From Pelagicoccus sp. SDUM812003 (GTDB lineage: Bacteria; Verrucomicrobiota; Verrucomicrobiia; Opitutales; Opitutaceae), in the NCBI RefSeq assembly GCF_031127815.1, contig NZ_JARXHY010000011.1, forward strand, positions 124,001-188,000: a DNA stretch of 64,000 nt. The letters are read 5' to 3'. This document shows positions 59,057-64,000 of this stretch, one piece after another (position 1 is the first letter of the stretch; each line of letters starts with the position of its first letter). Both the position numbers and the translations under genes were made by a program. The notes under the pieces are model-generated. The model searched no databases. It saw nothing but the letters and a program-made list of their open reading frames with translations, and was not told where the DNA came from.

Positions 59057-60637
59057 ATGAGCAAACCGACCATCTTAATGTACGATACAACCCTTCGCGA
59101 CGGGACTCAGGGCGAAGGCGTCTCCTTTTCCGTGACGGACAAGCTCCGTATCGCGGAGAAGTTCGATCAGTTCGGTATCGACTACATCGAAGGCGGTTGG
59201 CCGGGGTCGAATCCGCGCGACATGGCGTTCTTCGAGGAAGCGAAGAGGCTCAAGCTCAAGCACTCGAAGATCGCAGCCTTCGGCTCGACTCGACGGGCGA
59301 ATCTGAAGGCCGAAGAGGATCCTCAGCTCAAAACGCTGATCGATGCCGGCACGCCGGTGGTGACGATTTTCGGCAAGACCTGGCTGCTGCATGTGACCGA
59401 AGTCATTCGCGTCGAGCCGGAAGAGAATCTTGCCATGATCGAAGACAGCGTGCGCTTCCTCAAGGGGAACGGGCGCGAGGTTATCTATGACGCGGAGCAC
59501 TTCTACGACGGCTATGTGGATAGTCCTGACTACGCCATGAAGACGTTGGAGGCGGCGGTGCGCGGCGGAGCGGATTGTCTGACTCTCTGCGACACCAACG
59601 GAGGAAAGCTGGTCAAGGAACTCGAAGAAATCACGGCTGCGGTGGTGAAACGCTTCCCGGAAGTCCGAGTCGGTGTGCACTGCCACAACGATTCGGGTCT
59701 GGGCGTAGCAGTGTCGTTGGCCGGTGTGGATGCGGGCGCGACTTTGGTCCAAGGGACCTTCAACGGATACGGCGAGCGTGTGGGTAATGCTAATCTCACT
59801 ACGATCATCCCCAACGTGCGTCTGAAAATGGAGTATCCGGTGAACTGCGAGAAGCACCTTAAACGTTTGCGGGAGCTTTCGATGTTCATCGCGGATCTGG
59901 CTAACTTGCCCCACGACGCGAAAGCGCCTTTCGTCGGACTCTCCGCGTTCACCCACAAGGGCGGAGCGCATGCGGACGCGACCAAGAAGGTGAGCTACAG
60001 CTACGAGCATGTCGATCCGACCGACGTAGGCAACAAGCAGCGTGTGCTTGTATCCGATATGGCAGGACGCAGCAGCTTGCTGATGAAAGCTCAAGAGCTC
60101 GGCTTCGATCTTGATCGCGACTCTCCGGATACGAAGGTTATCATCGAAAAGCTCAAGGAGCTGGAGTACAACGGATACGAGTTTGAATCGGCTGATGGCT
60201 CGCTGCGGCTGCTGCTTGACAAGTTGACCAACAAGTTCACTTCACACTTCGAATTCGAGGGCTACCGCGTCATTGTAGAAAAGCGTTCCAAGGACGAGGA
60301 TCCGGTCTCCGAGGCTACGATTAAGGTCAAGGTGGACGGAGCGCCCCGCTACGTGGTGGCAGAGGATTCGGGGCCGGTCGGCGCCTTGGACAAGGCCCTG
60401 AGAGTCGCCCTCGGCGACGCGTTTCCGAATCTCAAGGAGCTTACGCTCAAGGATTACAAGGTGCGCATTCTCGATTCCAAGCAAGGAGTGGAAGCCAAGA
60501 CGCGCGTGCTCATCGAGTCCTCCGACGGCGAGGAGCTTTGGGGTACGGTAGGGGCCAGCGACAATATCATCGAAGCGAGCTGGCAGGCGATCCGCGATGC
60601 GGTGGACTACAAGATTCTGATCGACGACAGAAAGTAA
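59057..60637 (+). CDS. cimA: Citramalate synthase
   Basis: 526 residues of the HMG-CoA-lyase-like/2-isopropylmalate synthase family. TLRDGTQGEGVSFSVTDKLRIAEKFDQFG opens the TIM barrel; EGGWPGSNPRDM, AFGSTRR, the GVHCHNDSGLGVA metal ligands and the GAHADATKK segment fit CimA (type 2) better than LeuA. A C-terminal LeuA-like regulatory domain begins near residue 390. It condenses pyruvate with acetyl-CoA to citramalate, the threonine-independent entry to isoleucine. Its place directly after thrC joins both routes to 2-oxobutyrate in one run. Confidence 0.93.
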   Translation: MSKPTILMYDTTLRDGTQGEGVSFSVTDKLRIAEKFDQFGIDYIEGGWPGSNPRDMAFFEEAKRLKLKHSKIAAFGSTRRANLKAEEDPQLKTLIDAGTPVVTIFGKTWLLHVTEVIRVEPEENLAMIEDSVRFLKGNGREVIYDAEHFYDGYVDSPDYAMKTLEAAVRGGADCLTLCDTNGGKLVKELEEITAAVVKRFPEVRVGVHCHNDSGLGVAVSLAGVDAGATLVQGTFNGYGERVGNANLTTIIPNVRLKMEYPVNCEKHLKRLRELSMFIADLANLPHDAKAPFVGLSAFTHKGGAHADATKKVSYSYEHVDPTDVGNKQRVLVSDMAGRSSLLMKAQELGFDLDRDSPDTKVIIEKLKELEYNGYEFESADGSLRLLLDKLTNKFTSHFEFEGYRVIVEKRSKDEDPVSEATIKVKVDGAPRYVVAEDSGPVGALDKALRVALGDAFPNLKELTLKDYKVRILDSKQGVEAKTRVLIESSDGEELWGTVGASDNIIEASWQAIRDAVDYKILIDDRK

Positions 60638-60658
60638 CCATCGACTGGGTACGGATAG

Positions 60659-60687
60659 GATCGCCGCGCTACAGAAGCGGGGCGATC
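60659..60687. other. Hairpin at the convergent cimA/cls junction
   Basis: 12-bp stem GATCGCCGCGCT / AGCGGGGCGATC with one G/G mismatch and loop ACAGA (60671-60675). It includes the stop codon of the minus-strand cls gene and lies 21 nt beyond cimA. No T-run follows on either strand, so termination is uncertain. Confidence 0.4.
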
Positions 60688-62060
60688 AATTGAGAAAGGT
60701 CTTCCGCGATCCCTTTGAGCCGCTTCTTGTGAGCGAGTTCGTCAGCCCCGAGGGGTGTGCAGTTTTCTTCGAGGCTTTGTATCCACTCAGCCATGGCGCT
60801 TGTTTCGGGGCGAGAGTAGAGGAAAGCGGCGACCTCGTAGTTCATGAAAAGGCTGCGAAGGTCCATGTTCGCGGATCCTGTCATGGCGATCTTGTCGTCG
60901 ATGAGGAGAGCTTTAGCATGCATCATCACCTCTTCGTAGGCGAGAATCTTGACGCCCGCCTGATAGAGCTCGCGAAGGAAGTGGATTCGAGCCAGGTCGG
61001 CTAGGCGATGGTTCGATTTTCGGGGAACGATGAGCGTCACCTGCTTCCCGGTGCGCGCTTTGACGATGAGCGAGCGCAGCAGCACGTCGTCCAGGATGAA
61101 GTAGGGTGTGACGATCTTGATGCTTTCTTCCGCCTCTTGAATCGATGAAAGGACCTTTTCGTAGAGCGGATCCCCTGTGGTATCGGGGCCGCTGGCCATG
61201 ATTTCGATGGTGCTCTCCGCGTCCTCCAAGGGAGCGATGAAGGTAGGTTCTCGACTTACGTATCCACGTTTTCGCGACGCAAATTTCCAGTCCTGCTCGA
61301 AGATCGCGTTGAGGGCGGTGACTGCTGGACCCTCGATGCTGATTCCTAGGTCTACCCAGCGACCCTTGGAAATGGTTGGCCCCATGTAGTCGCGGCCGAT
61401 ATTTCTTCCGCCCACGATCGCTTTGGACTGGTCGAAGATCGCGATCTTTCGGTGGTTTCTCAAATTGGTGGCGCCGGGAAAGGCAAAGGGAAAGACGGGC
61501 ATGAAACGCTCGATGCGTCCGCCAGCCTTTTCCAGATCGAGCATGTAGAGGGTTTTCTTGCCCCAGGAACCGATGGCATCGATCAGAAGCCTGACTTCAA
61601 CGCCTTCACGGGCCTTATTGGAAAGCTCTTTTACGACGCGTCGTCCAACGGCGTCGTGGCTGAGGATGAAGGTGGTGATGTCTATGGAATGTTTGGCATC
61701 TTTGATCGAATCGATGAGAGCCTCGTAGGCCTCGATGCCGGTAGGAATGAATTGGGTACGGTTCCCTGTCGCGATTAGCCCGAACGGCGAGGGCGTGACA
61801 GCCGAGTTTTGGCTTAGGTTGGATGGGATTCTCAGGGAATCCTTGTCGCGGGAGAGTTTCGCGATCTTGCGGCCACCAAAGAGCAGGAACAACGGTACGC
61901 CTACATAGGGGACTAAAATGATTATGAGCAGCCAGGCGAAGGTGTTGCTCGGCCGCCGTTTTTCCCGCATCAGACGAGCGATCAAGATGAAGCCGAGTCC
62001 GAAGCCGATGATGGCGCCTAGGTGGGGCAGGACGGTATCGATGAGGAGAGTCGGTGACAT
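60669..62060 (-). CDS. cls: Cardiolipin synthase (phospholipase D superfamily)
   Basis: 463 residues. Two N-terminal membrane helices (IIGFGLGFILIARLM; TFAWLLIIILVPYVGVPLFLLFG) and two HKD motifs: LRNHRKIAIFDQSKAIVGG and MHAKALLIDDKIAMTGSANMD. The GGRNIGRDYMG region also fits bacterial Cls. It condenses phospholipids to cardiolipin. ATG 62060 (MSPTLLIDTVLPH) matches the usual N-terminus; the frame is open to 62108. The next minus-strand gene upstream ends 144 nt away; nothing recognisable is in between. Confidence 0.92.
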   Translation of the reverse strand: MSPTLLIDTVLPHLGAIIGFGLGFILIARLMREKRRPSNTFAWLLIIILVPYVGVPLFLLFGGRKIAKLSRDKDSLRIPSNLSQNSAVTPSPFGLIATGNRTQFIPTGIEAYEALIDSIKDAKHSIDITTFILSHDAVGRRVVKELSNKAREGVEVRLLIDAIGSWGKKTLYMLDLEKAGGRIERFMPVFPFAFPGATNLRNHRKIAIFDQSKAIVGGRNIGRDYMGPTISKGRWVDLGISIEGPAVTALNAIFEQDWKFASRKRGYVSREPTFIAPLEDAESTIEIMASGPDTTGDPLYEKVLSSIQEAEESIKIVTPYFILDDVLLRSLIVKARTGKQVTLIVPRKSNHRLADLARIHFLRELYQAGVKILAYEEVMMHAKALLIDDKIAMTGSANMDLRSLFMNYEVAAFLYSRPETSAMAEWIQSLEENCTPLGADELAHKKRLKGIAEDLSQLIAPLL

Positions 62061-62204
62061 CGAGGCAGTGGACGTCAGGATCCTCTGGCTCGGCGGCCGA
62101 TTTTTCAAGCTGCCTTTTCCCGAAACGAAACTGCGCGTTCGAGCTTATTCAGGGTGAAACAGGGTTCACCTCGGGCGGAGCTGTCGCTGCTTGGTCCTGG
62201 CGGT

Positions 62205-63611
62205 CTAGTACGCGCTCTTCGGCGGGAAGACGATCGCTTTCGCCGTGAGCAGCATGATCTTCAGGTCGAGCATGAAGGACCATGTATTGATATACTTGAT
62301 ATCGTACTCGATGCGTCGCTTGAGATGCTCCGGTTCGTTGATCTCGCCGCGCAGGCCCATGGATTGGGCCAGCCCAGTGATGCCCGGTTTCACGAAGTGG
62401 CGGGTATAATAGACGCGCATTTTCTCCGAAAACTCCTTGTCGTGGTCGATCAGGTGAGGTCGGGGACCGGAAACGCTCATTTCACCAAGGAGCACGTTGA
62501 TAAACTGAGGCAGCTCGTCCAGAGAGGTCTTGCGGAGGATCTGACCGAACCGATAGATGCGCGAGTCGCCTTTTGTCGCTTGTTTGGCCACGTTGCGAGC
62601 GTTGTCGTCGGTCGCGTGCATGGTGCGGTACTTTATGATGTGGAAGGTCCGCTTGGTCATGCCGGTTCGCGGTTGAGCGTAGAAGATGGGTCCGGGTGAC
62701 TGCCTGCGCTGCACCGCCCATACGAGAAGGGTGAGCGGAGGAAGGATGAAGGCGACGATGGGCAGGGAGACCGCGACGTCGAACGTTCGTTTGACCATGC
62801 GGTTGATCGGATTCTCTAACGGCTCGTTTTCGTAGGTGAGGAAGGTGTAGTCGCCCTCGTGCTCGATCGCCATGCGTTGCTGAATGTCCTCCTGCCAGTT
62901 GTTGTAGATGCGCAAGCGGCAGCCCGCTCTCTGCGCGATCTCCATGGCCGCCTTGGAGTCCTTTTGAGAAAGGGCGTTGGGCACGATGACCACCTGGGCG
63001 ATGCGGTGCCTCTCGATGGCTTTTCCTAAGTCGTCGACCGAACCGATGCAGGGGATGGGGCGATCTTCGACCGGAGGGCAGCCTTCGCCTGGCACGTAGC
63101 CGATGATCTCAATGCCGTAGTCCGCCTTGTTCGTAATCCAGTCCTGGAGGCTGCTGAGCGATTCGGTGGAGCCTACGATCAGGGTGGGGATGGTCTGGGT
63201 CTTGAAGCTGAGTCGGCAGAGGTGTCGCGGGAGGATCTTGTTCATGGCGAACAAGGTGAGGAAGCTCGCGGTCAGGTAGGTCGTCAGGAAGAGCCGGCTG
63301 ATTTCCGTATCCTTCATAACGAAAACGATCGCGAGCTGGAGCAGCATGATGCGAATGATCTGCTGAAAGCTCAGGCGAAAGGTTCTGTACCAGCCGAGTT
63401 CGTTGAAATCGTTCGCATAGTCGCGAAGCAGCCTGATGTTTACCAACGACCCGAGTGCGACCGCCAGCATGTAAAGGTTGAGGTAGCCGATGCGAAGCGA
63501 GTACCCGAACAGGGTGAAGACCTCTTTCACGAGGAGAAAGAGAAACAGCAAAGCCGCCATGGACCAAAGTCCGTGGAGGTTGAGGATTCCTTCTTGGCGA
63601 TTCTTGAGCAT
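62205..63611 (-). CDS. Polyprenyl glycosylphosphotransferase (WcaJ-like)
   Basis: 468 residues: N-terminal membrane helices (about four, to residue 110), a CoA-binding/Rossmann-like middle domain (LIVGSTESLSSLQDWI, IGSVDDLGKAIERHRI), a further helix (VAVSLPIVAFILPPLTLLVWAV) and the bacterial sugar transferase domain (FDVAVSLP, IIKYRTM, LRKTSLDELPQFINVLLGEMSVSGPRPH in parts, VKPGITGLAQ). It transfers a sugar 1-phosphate, usually glucose, to undecaprenyl phosphate and starts exopolysaccharide units. No glycosyltransferase or wzx/wzy gene lies within the window; they may sit elsewhere. The 279 nt upstream hold nothing recognisable. Confidence 0.92.
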   Translation of the reverse strand: MLKNRQEGILNLHGLWSMAALLFLFLLVKEVFTLFGYSLRIGYLNLYMLAVALGSLVNIRLLRDYANDFNELGWYRTFRLSFQQIIRIMLLQLAIVFVMKDTEISRLFLTTYLTASFLTLFAMNKILPRHLCRLSFKTQTIPTLIVGSTESLSSLQDWITNKADYGIEIIGYVPGEGCPPVEDRPIPCIGSVDDLGKAIERHRIAQVVIVPNALSQKDSKAAMEIAQRAGCRLRIYNNWQEDIQQRMAIEHEGDYTFLTYENEPLENPINRMVKRTFDVAVSLPIVAFILPPLTLLVWAVQRRQSPGPIFYAQPRTGMTKRTFHIIKYRTMHATDDNARNVAKQATKGDSRIYRFGQILRKTSLDELPQFINVLLGEMSVSGPRPHLIDHDKEFSEKMRVYYTRHFVKPGITGLAQSMGLRGEINEPEHLKRRIEYDIKYINTWSFMLDLKIMLLTAKAIVFPPKSAY

Positions 63612-63890
63612 CGAGCGAGCTGGTGATTGGCGTTACCTATGGATCAGCCTTGCTGTATAGAGTCTAAACACAACTTCAAATCGTGACGTTGCCTATACGA
63701 GCGTGGGTAGTCTGACGCCAAGATCAGAGTCGCCCCTATTCGAGCGACCTAGTGGACTACCTAAGGGTGAAAGGTCCCTAGCGAAACCTGCTGCGTTCGC
63801 GTTGGGGTATAGTGGGCAAGGCGCCGGCCGCTCGCTCGCGCCCAGAGCGGAGCGTCGGACGAGCTTGTGAATAGCCGGCGAAGCGACCGT

Positions 63891-64000
63891 CTAGAGCGGC
63901 TTTGCGTAGCGGTTTCCCGCTCGGTCTTCGAAGATGAGGGACGTGTCGTTGAAGCCTCGCAGCACGAGGTCATACTCGATATCCACCACGTCGCCGATTC
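63891..64000 (-). CDS. C-terminal fragment of an unidentified protein (5' end outside window)
   Basis: The last 35 codons read on the minus strand give IGDVVDIEYDLVLRGFNDTS followed by LIFEDRAGNRYAKPL and a stop (CTA at 63891-63893 on the plus strand). The frame is open to the window edge and uses normal codons for this genome; the fragment has beta-strand character. Too short to assign a family. Plausible as a real gene since the frame continues past the window end. Confidence 0.55.
   Translation of the reverse strand, partial: IGDVVDIEYDLVLRGFNDTSLIFEDRAGNRYAKPL

Noticed and set aside
63761-63973. 70-residue minus-strand frame at the window end
   Set aside because: Another frame of the same strand (63891-64000) reads in open, more protein-like sequence to the edge; the Ser/Arg-rich frame is its shadow.

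Overview
The window is a chromosomal segment of roughly 58-60% G+C (estimated by eye) with dense coding and very few mobile features. The gene content points to a Gram-negative, peptidoglycan-containing marine-type Verrucomicrobiota, most likely class Opitutae (a Pelagicoccus/Coraliomargarita-like relative). The reasons are a dcw cluster with a fused MurC-MurB, outer-membrane proteins and lipoproteins, a GH27 alpha-galactosidase beside a giant Reg_prop sensor kinase, and a secreted metzincin with PKD domain. The genus is inference. No rRNA, tRNA, CRISPR array, prophage or insertion sequence was recognised.

Layout. 1-9723 (+) is the distal half of a division and cell-wall cluster: LysM protein (5' end outside the window), ftsW, murG, murC-murB, ddl, ftsQ, ftsA, ftsZ. 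An orphan hybrid sensor kinase follows (9890-12049). 12095-18598 is a compact module: an ArsR-type repressor with the cysteine pair of persulfide sensors (BigR/SqrR/YgaV type), two matching TTAG-N6-CTAA operators, a DUF2892 and a DUF6132 mini membrane protein, an MMPL-type RND exporter, a LolA-like periplasmic protein, an outer-membrane barrel, and a convergent rhodanese-thioredoxin fusion. This is the best candidate for an undescribed system: a sulfur-stress-responsive trans-envelope exporter.

18837-43179 is a patchwork of single genes and pairs: a DEAD-box helicase, spermidine-synthase-like enzyme, Mpv17-like protein, S4 protein, metzincin, MFS carrier, stand-alone TonB C-terminal protein, PRC-barrel protein, MscS, VanZ/LamG protein, DUF2157/GDYXXLXY pair, GlpK, PPK2, SlyD and FKBP isomerases, YgjP-like protease, a low-GC 78-aa orphan, an esterase, CPXCG and MOSC proteins, and a GH27 alpha-galactosidase. 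43549-50386 holds the giant sensor kinase, UbiE/MenG, an aberrant ClpX-like unfoldase and a divergent HU/IHF gene.

50449-60637 (+) carries hisS, a hydrolase, then serA-plsY-hom-lysC-thrC-cimA. This run covers serine, homoserine and threonine synthesis plus citramalate synthase for threonine-independent isoleucine synthesis, with plsY (phospholipid synthesis) embedded. The window ends with a cardiolipin synthase and a polyprenyl sugar-phosphate transferase on the minus strand, and the last 35 codons of an unidentified minus-strand gene. Several convergent junctions carry strong hairpins, some with U-tracts (terminators) and some without.

All assignments come from reading the sequence and recalled family motifs. 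No database search was run. Start sites were moved from the longest open frame where a signal peptide, family N-terminus or ribosome binding site argued for it.
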